This document shows positions 11,121 to 21,396 of a stretch of DNA of 42,058 nucleotides, in pieces (position 1 is the first letter of the stretch; every line of letters begins with the position of its first letter). The position numbers and the translations under genes are program-made. The stretch is taken from NCBI GenBank assembly GCA_022925895.1, contig JAKSYS010000559.1:1-42058 (forward strand), in the 5' to 3' direction. The stretch is from Fragilaria crotonensis. Lineage: Eukaryota; Bacillariophyta; Fragilariophyceae; Fragilariales; Fragilariaceae. The notes beneath the pieces are model-generated. The model was not told where the DNA came from. It worked only from the letters and a program-made list of their open reading frames with translations, and did no database searches.

Positions 11121-12968
11121 TCAGACATTGGGGTCTGCTCCCGAACTGGGGAGAAGATTGGCTGATGAACTGGGGAGATCGGGTAGCTGGGACCTTGCGT
11201 GGCGTCTCTTCCTTGGCTTGTGAGCTGGAGTGTGGACGGCGTTGCAGAGGTGAAGTTCTGATGTCTGGCGTTGGAGGAGACTGGAGAGACCGAGGATCGA
11301 TAGACTGCTCCTCGCTTGAGACATCATGGGAGTTGGAGGCCTTGGAGTGAGCAATGGAGAGCTTGGCAATGGCTGTGGAACAGTTGGTGTCCTGGGTGGA
11401 GCCTCAGCCAAGGGAGGAACTGGGAGTTGTTCAATTGCAACAGCTTCATCCATGGAGGCAGCAACTCTTGTTTGGTTCTCATTGATGGCTTCTGTAGCTT
11501 GGGAGTCCATTCGCGCTTCCTCTGTAGCATCATTGTCGTCGTCGTCATCGAATGGGAACTGATATCTTGAGTCGCCAAACAAACGGGCCCAACGCGTTGT
11601 ATTAAAATCCGGGAGGGCATCCACATTAGTAGCCACCGTTGCAAACCAATCGTCAAACACAATGTGATATTGGGAGTGATGTACCCTGTCTCTGGATTCA
11701 AAACCAAGGGGACTGTGCTTGCATGCTTCTTGAGAGCCCCATGTTGACGCAGCGGATGGACCGAGGCTTCCAGCGAGGCAGCTTCTTTCCATCTGCAATG
11801 GTTTCTCAAGAGCATACACAGGACATCCCCACACATGCAGATCATGATACTTCCTTTGCTCCCATCTGGACTTAGTGAAGACATCACTTGGACAGAGACC
11901 TGTTGCCAAATCAGGAACATGGTTGTGGAGAAAGATAGCATGGGAGACTGCCATTGGCCAAAGTGTTGCATCAGCCACATCTGGCCAATGTACCGCTGAA
12001 TGGAGCATCATTGTCCGAGCGATCGACATGATCGTTTGGATTGCCCTCTCAGCATGGCCATTGTGATGGTGAGCTCCAACTCCAGCAAACTTGACGACTT
12101 GCTTCAGAGTTCCAAGGTGCTCAGTGAACTTAGCTGAGGTGAAGCTCCCACCATTGTCAGAGAGATAGGATTGTGGAATGACTCCACTGTCCCTTGCCAT
12201 CAACTCAAAGTTCTGCTTGGCCTTCAGAGTCTCATGAGTGTTCAGATGCTTCTGAAACTCAACATGCACAAAGTTGGAAGCATGATCAATGAAGAGGCAG
12301 CCACCAGCAAACATGTCTGAGTTCAAGCTCCTTCCAGCTGAAGAGAAGAGCCTTCCCTTTGTTCCACAAATGAAGTGATCAATGGAGACTTGTTGTCCAG
12401 GGAGCAAGTTGTCTGCCTTGAGAACTCCAGCTCGATCCTTGATAACAGTTGTGATCTTGGCAGGAGCTGGTCGCTGATGTTGCTTCCCATATTGGCATGC
12501 GGCACACTTGGGAGGGTTGACAATTCGGCAAGCAGCAGTATGGAGTGATCGATGCGACTCACTCCGACTCAGGACTCCAGTTCGCATGATGAATTGGATC
12601 TTGCGAAAGGAAAGGTGTCCAAGGCGGTGGTGCCACCTTAATAACTCCTTCTCAGCTTCAGTCAAGTTGAGGTTGCTCTCATGAACAGTGTTGAGAGTAA
12701 TGTTGAGAGCTGCAACTGCCTTGGGAGTATCTGAGCTGCGGTGTGCATCAGAGGTAGGCAAGTTGTTGTCAGGGTTGACTCTTGCAATGAGTTGCCCTCT
12801 GGCTTCATCAGAGGTGCCACTCAAGGTCAGTTGATGAGCTTCAATGGTGATGGTCTCTCCAGGGTAAGCTTGGAGCAAGCTTGTGGTGGATAGGAGCCTG
12901 ACCTTGATGCAAGACACCAAGTATGCTGGGACCTTGAGCATCCTTAGGTTGCCCAGAGTATCTTGCAT
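11121..12968 (-). pseudogene. Copia integrase (with GAG-pre-integrase zinc domain)
   Basis: A single open frame of 615 codons, the longest intact piece of the element. It has the HHCC zinc domain (WHHRLGHLSFRKI, then CAACQYGKQ). The DDE triad follows: Asp in VSIDHFICG, Asp in SYLSDNGGSFTS and Glu in HNGHAERAIQ. A C-terminal Pro/Ser-rich linker comes next (PPLAEAPPRTPTVPQ and further), as is usual before copia reverse transcriptase. The piece itself is intact, but it is part of a polyprotein that is out of frame at both ends. Confidence 0.9.
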
Positions 12969-13435
12969 TGCCCACAGAACATGACCTTGGCCTTCAATCC
13001 TGAGTCCCTTTGCAATGCCCTGCAGTTGAGTGATAGGGCCAGGGTGTTGATGGGTCCAACAAAGTCCTTGCGGTCAGGAGTGATCGAGATGCTTGCACCA
13101 GAGTCCCAAATGACAGGAAACGTTGAAGCCTTGGGAAGGGATTCGCGGAAGCGGTCGGTTGACTGGAGAGCCATGCGAAGGATTGTGGAGTAGTTGCCGT
13201 TTGGAAACTTAGCCATGTTCACTTGCATTGCCATCTTGCGAGCAGCTTGAAGTTGCTTGGAGGTCCACTGATGGTTCCCTAGGCCTTGGAAGCCAATGGG
13301 AGAGACGGGGCGATAGACGCCGTTGGACTTGGGAAGCCTGCGAGCGCGGCGTCGCTGCTGGCGAAGCGGAGCGTCGAGGTAGGCGTCGTTGACATCGCAG
13401 TGGTTGATCCTTGGCCCTTCCTCTTGCGTCGACAA
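12944..13435 (-). pseudogene. Copia aspartic protease
   Basis: The frame contains VIWDSGASISITPD, with the DSGA active-site triplet of retropepsins, about 110 residues in. It overlaps the integrase frame by a few codons in another phase, so one frameshift separates the two. The upstream 50 residues are arginine-rich (RQQRRRARRLPKS). Confidence 0.8.
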
Positions 13436-14071
13436 ATCCGATGGCGAGCGGGATGTGTTACGGAGCTTAAAGGTTCAGTTGGCCCATGGACGATTGTATC
13501 GTTGCAGTGGCGGCAGGTCCAGTGAGTTGATCGCGGAATGGAGCGCTTGAGCGAGTCGACACGCTGAAGGAGAGTTGCAACCTTGGAGTGAAGGTCGTTC
13601 AACTGCACTTGCTGCTGTTGTTCAACCAACGTTGGTGCATTCCTCCGAATGTAGCGTCCCATGGATCGCAAGTTAATGGGGTACCTGCGATGCAGTCCAT
13701 GGGAGCGAATACTTCCGGCTTGGGAACATTCGCGCGTCGTGTGACCTTGCGATTGTGTTGCTTGAGAGCACGACGATGGCGGCGAGAAGGTAGCTCCTTA
13801 GGATCAGGCTCAGGCGATGTTGAGCTGGGCTTAGGAAGCCAGAACAGTACGACCATGGCCAGTAAGGCCCAAAGCAATGGAGCAATGAGCGCCTCCTGGT
13901 GAGCCTCCAAAATTGCGAGACGTGCGGGCGAACGACCATGACATGCGCTCGAAGGATTGCCATGACTTGGCTCCAATCGACGGCGTTAAAATGCGCCATG
14001 GCGAGTTGAATAATTTCCAGCGTGGAGGTCCACATAGTTTTTGCAAACGGGACTGAAAATATTGCCATCAC
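13279..14071 (-). other. Copia linker between gag and protease with a transmembrane-like helix
   Basis: Between the gag zinc knuckle and the protease, two frames carry a continuous-looking domain. It starts with a hydrophobic helix ALIAPLLWALLAMVVLFWL followed by basic RRHRRALKQHNRKVTRR. Next comes a coiled-coil-like segment (NDLHSKVATLLQRVDSLKR) and a WTCRHCNDTI CxxC motif. Position says it belongs to the Gag-Pol polyprotein. I do not recognise it as a standard copia domain. It needs a frameshift near 13640 to read through. Confidence 0.5.
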
Positions 14072-15795
14072 GTAGGTGAGCAGTAGAACGAGTACGGGAG
14101 GATCCGGGTCACCATGGTGCGCAGGATAAAGAGCGCGTCAGTCACACTTGGGACGACCTCAACCGTGGTCCACACCGATGGATCGAAGGCAAGGGAGACA
14201 TTGTTGATTGCAGAACCAACACCTTGAGGGCCCTCAGAGCTCTTCTTGACGCCAGTGTGCGTTGCCGTTGCGTGCGTAGTGGTCCAACGCTTGCAGCTTG
14301 CGCACCAGTTGAAAGCCTTTCCGTTGGCTTGCTTGACTTGAGGTGCTCCAGATGGAGGAGGAGTAGACTTCCAGGACTTGACATCCTTTGGTCTTTCATT
14401 GCCATTCCCATTCCTGCCCTTGCCCTTGTTGTTCTCTGGGCATTCGCGCGACCAGTGTCCAGGCTTGTTGCACTTGTGACAGACTCCTTTCTTGGCAAGT
14501 CCAGCACCATTGTTGGAGGCCTTGGACTGGATGAGGTTGAGTACCTCAGCTCTGGTGATTGAGTCGCCATGTTTCCGAATGCAGCTGGTGGAGCCTTGGA
14601 GTCGCGAGTGTGACGTGCAGGTGGCCACTCCTTCCTGTCAAAGAGCGTCCTGTAGGCATCCTCTGCGTGAGCGCAGATGTCCTTGTAGGTCAGCTTGTTG
14701 ACTTGCATGTGAAGGTTGGCAGCTTCCTTGTCCTTGAATCCAATGTCCAAAAGAGCTTGCTCCAAGTTCTGCTTGACAGATCTCAGGGGAAGCGGAAGTC
14801 CTCATTGCCAGAACCACCAGCCAAAAGAAAGATCTTGAGCATGGCCAGAGTGAGGTTGTGGTCATACTGGCCAGCAGTTGTCAACTCATTTGCATCCTTA
14901 AAGTGAGCTGCCAATTGTTCAAGGTTCTCTCCAGAGTACTGACTTGGGAGCCTGGCCTTGATGATGGCCTTGAGATCTTCAAACCTCTCAATGGAGGTGG
15001 ACTGGATGGACTTGAGGAACTGGAGCCAAACAACTGGGAAGGAGTCAGAATCATCCAACTTCTCAGTCACCTTATTGCTTAGCTCAGTAGAGAGTGAAGC
15101 AAGCAAATAGGTCCTGGCTGCCATATCGTTGGTCCGGTCATACTTGTCGTAGCGTTGAACTTGAGCTTCCGCCAACAACTTTGCCGACTGGACCGTGTAC
15201 CTGGCGTGAGCCTTGATAACGTTAGTCATCTTGGCGTCGTCAGTTGGGTCCCTGAGGTAAGCAATGGAGTCCATCCCAGTGTCCTTGAGATGATCCCAGA
15301 CAACATTCTGGAAGCTGATCAAATCATCACTTGGCTTGAAGGAGATCTTGTGCCCAGTTCTCCTGAAGTTGTAGCCTTCTGGGCTGCAGAAACATAGACA
15401 GGGCGGAGCTGGTTGGGAGAGGTGTGCTCTAGGAGAGCAATGGAGCCATCCAAACCTGTCCAGGTGTGGTTGGGCTTTCCACCTGTCCAAGCAGACCATT
15501 CATCCTTGGTCACCAAAGTGATTCCCCAATGAGGGGAACAAGAGGCTTGAGCTTGAAGGAGCTGGGAGCTCCACTGGGGCAGTCATTGGAGTTGGGAACC
15601 CAAGACAGACTCTTCATCAGTAGCAAGAGTCCTGGCTTGAGCGATTGCCTCGGTGAGGCGAACGTCGACAGGATCGGAGATCTCGAATCCTTCTGGATTG
15701 CCGCGGCCTTCGACAGCAGTCCCGAGGATTCCAACAACAGGTTCGTCTGGAAGATTCGTCGGGGACGTAGAGCCTTCAGATGGTGGAACCGACAT
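14068..15795 (-). pseudogene. Copia Gag with CCHC zinc knuckle, frame-broken
   Basis: Gag seems to start at ATG 15795 (MSVPPSEGSTSPT), about 240 bp inside the 5' LTR. The middle holds a long alpha-helical capsid-like stretch (14783-15400) including WLQFLKSIQSTSIERFEDL. The end holds the nucleocapsid knuckle CHKCNKPGHWSREC (about 14450-14500), followed by basic residues and a second Cys/His cluster, WCASCKRWTTTHATATH. At least four frame changes are needed to join these pieces. Confidence 0.82.
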
Positions 15796-16023
15796 GATGA
15801 TTGGAGTCTTGGCTTGGAAAGCAGATCTTCAACCACTCAACAGATTGCTGACTGCGTACTGAGTTGGCAGAGAGCAATGAATCAGCCTAGTCTTGGGAAG
15901 ACGTGGGGCTGTCGCAGGATCGCCGGAGGAGACCTGCCTTGACGCGGAGCGTGACTTCCTTGAAAGGAACTTGAAACGAGCTTGCCGGAGAGGAAAGTGC
16001 GTTAGAGGGTAAGTCTTATTATT

Positions 16024-16035
16024 GGGCAAATAACC
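16024..16035 (-). other. Candidate primer-binding site of copia element
   Basis: Reading the minus strand out of the 5' LTR gives GGTTATTTGCCC, with the last LTR base T making TGG. TGG is the start expected for pairing with a tRNA 3' CCA end. I cannot assign the tRNA. Confidence 0.4.
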
Positions 16036-16625
16036 AGTCGAAGTACACGGCGTGATCAAGGCTGCGTACTAGTTCGTAGAAATCCGGGTTCGGTCAAACG
16101 TAGAGTTTTAATTCTAGAGTTGTTTAACTTATGCTTATTTCTAGGTTTCACTTTGAAGGAACCAATTCAATCCAGGACCGATTGAATCTTGCCGATCTAC
16201 TTTCGCGAAGTTAGAGGGTTGTGGGAGTGAACATTCAAAGCCTTCATCCCACTGATAAAGGCATTGAAATGTCAGCACCAACTCCGCCTTCACGAGCGAA
16301 TTGACGAAAGTCGATCGCAACAACTGTTGCAACATGGCCAGACTTAGCCAACATGATGAAGGACACATGTTGGAAATTAGATAGCACATGGAGTGAAATT
16401 GCAGTTGAATTGCCCAGGGTAATGTGGACAAATTGTTGTTGTAGAAAAGGAGGTTATGAGGGCGGAAAGCAGTCCGGGACAACTGTAGTTTTCGTACTGG
16501 CATTCGCCGTATACAGTTGGCGTGAGAATCTTCGTATCCAAAGCCGGATGGGACTCAGCTGGCGGGGACGAAATTTCAACGTCAATAACGGCACAATAAC
16601 AGCTGTCAGCTGCTGTACCTTGACT
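16036..16625 (-). repeat. 5' LTR of copia element
   Basis: 590 bp, the partner of the LTR at 8573-9163. As 5' LTR it should hold the element's promoter, firing toward lower coordinates. Its outer edge is 76 bp from the start codon of the lumenal-protein gene on the other strand. Confidence 0.95.
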
Positions 16626-16630
16626 GTACT
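16626..16630. repeat. Target-site duplication of copia element (right)
   Basis: GTACT, identical to 8568-8572, directly outside the right LTR. Confidence 0.9.
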
Positions 16631-16701
16631 CCGGCTATAGTACAGTATGAATGTACTTGTGGAAAGCCAGAAAGAGTTGAACATTGCCATAGTGCCATCA
16701 C

Positions 16702-17418
16702 ATGACATCACATCAAATCACCATGATGCTCTCCGTGCTTCTGCTGCTGCTGTTACCGCAAGTGGCCGTCGTTTCTGCCTTTCATGTGGCTTCTCACAGT
16801 CGCAGTCACAGTCACTGTCAAAGGACACAATCCTTGACATCAATTGAAATGGCAGCGTCAAGAAATGGTCGAAGAGAATTTCTAGTTGTGACAACTGCGA
16901 CAACAGCATCCGCAATGGCAACGACTACATCGTCATCGCTTTCGCTATCCTTCTTGTTGTATCCCACGGCTGCAGTTCATGCGGCGCCTGCGGAAACTTC
17001 AGTTACATCTCTCTCGGACTTGCTAGTACTCATTACGGAAGCACGATCCCAACTAAATGGTATCCCCAAATTGATCGAGACAGAGAAATGGGATTCAGTA
17101 CGGGCCATTCTCATCAAACCACCTCTATCGGATTGCTGGGCCAAAACGGCACGACCGTTACTACCACAGTACGCGGAAGCTATTGGGAATGCCAATGGTG
17201 ATGAATTGGCAGCATTAGAAGCCAAGGAGGAACTTTCGTCTCATTTGAGGTATTTGGATATGGCAGTCTACAACAACAACTTTAATCCAATCAAGAGTGA
17301 AGGTACGAATGGGGCAAGCAAAGAATTAGTACGATCCTACTATGAAGACCCGACCAACGAATGGAAAGCGTCGGTTCAAGCATTTGATCAATTGATCCAG
17401 CTAGCTGCTGATAACTAA
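16702..17418 (+). CDS. Thylakoid-lumen four-helix protein, Psb31/PsbQ-like
   Basis: An intact 238-residue frame with a three-part targeting region. Residues 1-26 are a signal peptide (LLLLLLPQVAVVSA) cut before Phe27, the diatom Ala|Phe plastid signature. Residues 27-56 form a basic, Ser-rich transit peptide. Residues 57-94 hold a twin-arginine motif (GRREFLV), a hydrophobic stretch and AVHA|A, a Tat-type lumen signal. The mature part (about 144 residues) is predicted all-helical and contains WDSVRAILIKPPLSDCW and SHLRYLDMAVYNN. Size, fold type and location fit the extrinsic photosystem II protein Psb31 of diatoms or another PsbQ-fold lumenal subunit; I infer this without a search. The start is the first ATG. 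The copia LTR ends 76 bp upstream, so little native promoter remains on that side. Confidence 0.72.
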   Translation: MTSHQITMMLSVLLLLLLPQVAVVSAFHVASHSRSHSHCQRTQSLTSIEMAASRNGRREFLVVTTATTASAMATTTSSSLSLSFLLYPTAAVHAAPAETSVTSLSDLLVLITEARSQLNGIPKLIETEKWDSVRAILIKPPLSDCWAKTARPLLPQYAEAIGNANGDELAALEAKEELSSHLRYLDMAVYNNNFNPIKSEGTNGASKELVRSYYEDPTNEWKASVQAFDQLIQLAADN

Positions 17419-17770
17419 TTTGCTATGAGTGTATGGTTATCCTTTTATTGTAGCTGAAAGCATAATACTCAATTCCATTGACGCTTGTGCTCACAAGTTC
17501 ATTTGTCTCAGGGAACCTCCCAATAGCCTTTTTGCGGCGCGTTACCGTTTTGACGCTTCGATGAACGTTTCATTACCAACCATGATTATTACTGATTCGG
17601 ACATGGTGACATGGATGATTGGTCATGGTCTCGGAATGACCTAGTGTCCTCCACGTTGCGGCACATTTGGATATGATGGATGCAATGTACGATACACCTC
17701 CTTTCGCATTCAGTGCTCCAAGTTAACACCTCTCATTCGTCTTTATATCCCAACGATTGGATTGGACAAA
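17419..17770. other. Intergenic between convergent genes
   Basis: About 350 bp between the stop codons of the lumenal-protein gene and the membrane-protein gene. Expected to hold both polyadenylation regions. No gene seen. Confidence 0.55.
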
Positions 17771-18435
17771 CTACTGCCTCGTCGTCGTCGTTGTCGTTGA
17801 AAAATGTGACAATCTCAAATCTCGAACATGATCTGCCGACGGCGGTGAGGTGATGGATTCCAAAAAGTCCAGAGGCAGCACCGTCGTGTGTGGTAAAAAG
17901 TACGATTCCTCCTCCACCACCTTCCTCTTGACATTCAAATACACCAACGAGAAGGGACCGTACAGAGTACCATAATAAATCGGCCAATTCAACCAATCGA
18001 GTGGTATCCGTAAATGTTCACAAAAACTAATGACAAACATGAATCCACACGATATCAAAACGGCCAGAAAGGGATAGATGGGTAGTAGTTTGAGGAATTC
18101 CATTCCCACTCGAGTCGCGAATCGGTGCGGTGTCAGTGGTCGTGTTGTTGTCACGTGTCGTAGACAATCCACGTACAAGACGACCGTGTAGAGGATTGCC
18201 GCCAGTACAATCTTGGGAGCATGGAGTAGACTTTCGAAAATACCATTGAACAGCAACGCTGCTCCACCAGACGATCGACAACATTAATGAGAATTACCAA
18301 CCCGACAATGAGTTGATTGGTCCGTGAGGTTAGAAATGCCTTGAACGAGAATCCACTTTTCGACGATGAAGCAATGCTGTATTCAGTAGCAATGTAAGTG
18401 ATCAGGAGGGCATTGGAAACTTCCGAGAAGGGCAT
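17771..18435 (-). pseudogene. Hypothetical multi-span membrane protein, one frameshift
   Basis: Two minus-strand frames join into a protein of about 220 residues with four likely membrane segments. These are QLIVGLVILINVV, IVLAAILYTVVLYV, LLPIYPFLAVLISCGFMFVI and a weaker PIYYGTLYGPFSLVYL. The frames break near 18262-18272 (RLVEQ in one, AALLFNGIFESLL in the other), and one added base there would rejoin them. I chose ATG 18435 because the frame from it runs straight into the first span. I do not recognise the family. The C-terminal tail ends in a poly-Thr run. The gene reads away from the hAT element and its promoter lies between 18436 and the hAT insertion. Confidence 0.55.
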
Positions 18436-18552
18436 TGCACACTACGTATGCGACAACAAACGCGATGAGTTGGAGCGCACATGTGCAAGTTCAGTCTTGT
18501 CGAATGCCTGTCGAATGTGTCGATCTACTGTAGAATTTCGATTTCTCGAATC

Positions 18553-18626
18553 TGTACTGGAGTACTAGCTACGGTAGTATTGCAATCTACTCAGCAGCTC
18601 CGTTCATAGAACTGTACTGGAGTACT
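18553..18626. promoter_or_regulatory. Duplicated GTACT palindrome upstream of membrane-protein gene
   Basis: TGTACTGGAGTACT occurs at 18553-18566 and again at 18613-18626, exactly 60 bp apart. Its inner part GTACTGGAGTAC is nearly palindromic. It lies 118-191 bp upstream of the minus-strand start at 18435. Role inferred from repetition and position. Confidence 0.4.
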
Positions 18627-18672
18627 TCTTACGCCCGTCCATCAACCGCCATCTGGCAACTTCAACCAGAGA

Positions 18673-18680
18673 ATGATTGC
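18673..18680. repeat. hAT target-site duplication (left)
   Basis: ATGATTGC, repeated exactly at 22558-22565. An 8-bp duplication is the hallmark of hAT transposition. Confidence 0.93.
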
Positions 18681-18702
18681 CAGGGGTGTCCTATTTAAGG
18701 CG
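18681..18702 (+). repeat. hAT 5' terminal inverted repeat
   Basis: 22 bp beginning CAGGGGTGTCC and ending TTAAGGCG; the exact reverse complement is at 22536-22557. Confidence 0.93.
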
Positions 18703-18843
18703 GGCGCCTTAATTTTGGGCCTAAGCGCCTTTTTGAAGCCTCAAAATCGCGCCTTAAATAAGACCCTGTAGATTCTACGCTACAAACATAGGAGCAAGTG
18801 GAATTGTACGACGAGTTGTCTCGTATGTTTGTACTAGTGCTCG

Positions 18844-21396
18844 TTGTTGGCTGCTGCTCCGCGTTTTCATTTCAAGCAAAATGAGTATCTTCCTATCATC
18901 AAGAATGGCAAAAGAAAGAAGGGCCCCTCCTCGTCTCCAACATCAAGCACATCTCCAACTGGTGCTTCGGCTCGATCAAGCGGATATGTGAAGGAGAATG
19001 ATTTCAAGTTCGGAGTCAGTGTTGCATCTCGTGTGATTCACAGGTGTAGTCAATGGGCTTCGCTGTCGATTCTGCATTGCATTTGGCCGAGAAGACAAGG
19101 TGGGAGCAAAGCGTAAGACAACAAGCCTTGGGCAGTCTTGGTTAGCTCCATTTCGGTACGATAACATTGAAACTCACATGAAGACCCAACATGCAGTAAA
19201 GTGGGCAGAGTTCGAGGAAGCAAAGATTGCATGGGGAGGACTAGCATGCCAGACTCGACTGCAGGAGTGTGACAACTTTTTCTGCAGAATCATGGCAAGC
19301 GAAGCAGCTCAGTGAAGGGACATTTTCCACATGGCAGTGGGAGATCTGCTGGTGCGCTGCTGGGGAGCAACACAACACAGCGACAAGAATATGTCTTCAT
19401 CATCAAGAAAGGAATTGTTGACGACATTATTGGCGACATGTTTTATTGTCCTCCCAAGTTTTGCTGGTTGGAGGCAATGCACAGTCAATGGATGAAGATG
19501 ATATCAACATTTATGGAGATGAGGACGAGCCAGCAACAGATGAACGTGGTGATCGAGTAGTTCCTACATTCGGCAGTTGTGCTGAGCATGATGCAGTGAT
19601 TGCCGATCGACTCTCAAGCTATCAAGAAATGAAGCGACGAGCCATGTCAATCTTTGAGCGACAAGAAGACCTATTTCAGGTTGAGAATGATGACAGTCAT
19701 CATTGCAACGAGACTAGTGTTGAAGTAGGTGACGGAGCAGCACAGCAGCGACAGTCATCATACCAGTACATAGCATCTATCTCCAATACCGTGGTCTTTG
19801 ATCTGGTCATTGGTTACATCATGTGTGGAGCTTCGTTCCGGATGGCAAAAACATTCTCCACCATACTGCCGTTGTGTGTGGACTAAGGATGTCTGTCATC
19901 GCGGCGACATCAGCAAGATGGTAAGGGTAGCATGTGCTGCCAACCTTCAGAAGATTTCTGAACTCTTACAAGAATCTTGGGGTTTCTCCATCGCTCTTGA
20001 TAGTGCCACCCATCAGAGCACCTCATACCTTGACCTACGATTTCGGTTGTATAGTAAAAAGCATCGCAAGATCTACAATGTCCATGGTTGTGCACTTCCG
20101 CTACATGACCGTCACACAGGTGAAGTCATGTTCAATATGTTGACGAAGTTTCTTGACGTCCTGTGTCCCAATTGGAAGGTTTCGATGCTAGGAGTTGCAA
20201 CTGACGGAGCAAGAAATATGACAGGTCGTGCAGTGGGTGTTGTGACCCGACTTCAACAAGCAATGCACCCGAAGTGTCCCATGCTACGAATTTGGTGTGG
20301 TGCACATCAACTTGACTTGGTGATGGAGCACGTGATGAAGAAAGTGGTAAACGAGTCGTTCTTTTCAATTATGCTCTCATTCATCACTCACCTCAGTCGT
20401 CAGCAGAAACTTGTGGCCGACATGGGGACTACATGCCCTCGAGTTGTCAACCGCTGGTTGTCTACCTACAAGGTTACGAACTGGTTTAAACTGCACCGAG
20501 CTGAACTCCTTCACTACATCGAGAAGAGCAATTTGAACGCCGCTCCACCTCGCATTTGGTGGGTATATCTTGTCGCTGTTGATGCTTTCACGAATGCAAC
20601 GGCAGTAACCTTCAAGTATATTCAAGGGTCGACAATGCTTATAAACCAGCAGAATGCAGCTTTTGAGAAGCTCGTTGCGACACTGGTAGAGGATGTTAGA
20701 ATTGATGGTCCACTTAATGATGAGGCGATCAACCTTCTCAATCCAATAACATATGTTATCAACGGGTCGTTTGCTGTTCTCAAGGTGAATGTTCGTGAGT
20801 TTCTTGTTGGCCTTGCTAGTTGGGTGGAAGACCTGATTGAGGAATCGGACCCTGCAGTTCAGGCCAAGTTGATACATGATGTTGGAAGCCTCTTCACTGT
20901 GGCATGTGATAGGATAACCAAGATATGCGTTTTCCGAGAAGCTGACAACCGTCCTTATGTGGCGGAAGACTTGTTGCCTCCTGTATTGCCGCCAAAATTG
21001 GTTACAACACGTCCTGGGGATTTCCTTCGGCAGGTCTGTGTCTACAATCATCGTCTGCAGAGTCGGTACTCAAATGAGCAGGTTGACATAATTGCAGACG
21101 AGCACAGAGCCCTGATCATGCACTACAGGACAGATGATGTTGTCAAGCAGGCAATCGATTCCCTACGTCCAACGTGCTCATTCGAAGAGAATTGGCGTGT
21201 TCTTGGCAATGCAAGCTTTCCAAACTTGATCGAGTTCTGTGGAGTGATTGCGACCCTGTTTCCAGGCACTTGCACGGTTGAGTCTGATTTTTCAATCTTG
21301 CGATGGGAAAAGGATGACTTCCGCAAGTCACTCTCGGATTTTGGTTTACAGGCAGTGCTGCAGACAAAGCAATACAGAGCAATTCAGGAAATGTGA
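18844..21396 (+). pseudogene. hAT transposase, N-terminal part frame-broken
   Basis: The C-terminal 532 codons (19798-21396) are open. They contain the first catalytic Asp in SIALDSATHQ (near 19999), the second in GVATDGARNMTG (near 20203), the hAT Cys/His block RIWCGAHQLDLV, and the catalytic Glu in TVESDFSILRW (near 21280) within the C-terminal dimerisation region. Upstream pieces in other frames include a BED-type zinc finger, with LRCRFCIAFGRE near 19061 and NIETHMKTQH near 19165 giving C-x2-C and H-x4-H. An acidic linker (MDEDDINIYGDEDE) is near 19490. At least three frame changes separate them; an intron could explain one. The catalytic core is complete, so activity may only await the N-terminal DNA-binding part. 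Confidence 0.88.

Larger units (their letters stand above)
8573..16625 (-). mobile_element. Complete Ty1/copia LTR retrotransposon
   Basis: An 8.05-kb element read on the minus strand. It has two LTRs of about 590 bp (roughly seven substitutions and two short indels between them by eye, near 98.5% identical), a 5-bp target duplication GTACT, a purine tract beside the 3' LTR and a candidate primer site beside the 5' LTR. Internal order is gag with a CCHC knuckle, protease, integrase, reverse transcriptase, RNase H, which is the copia (Pseudoviridae-type) order, with integrase before reverse transcriptase. Diatom genomes are known to be rich in such CoDi elements. The coding part jumps frame many times although the LTRs are almost identical. 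It is therefore either a young copy with consensus errors or a recently mobilised defective copy helped in trans. Confidence 0.95.

Noticed and set aside
9386..15942. Many plus-strand frames inside the copia element (for example 10570-11223)
   Set aside because: They are antisense shadows of gag-pol; the minus strand carries all domain motifs.
20377..21051. 224-codon minus frame
   Set aside because: It lies entirely antisense to the hAT transposase catalytic core.
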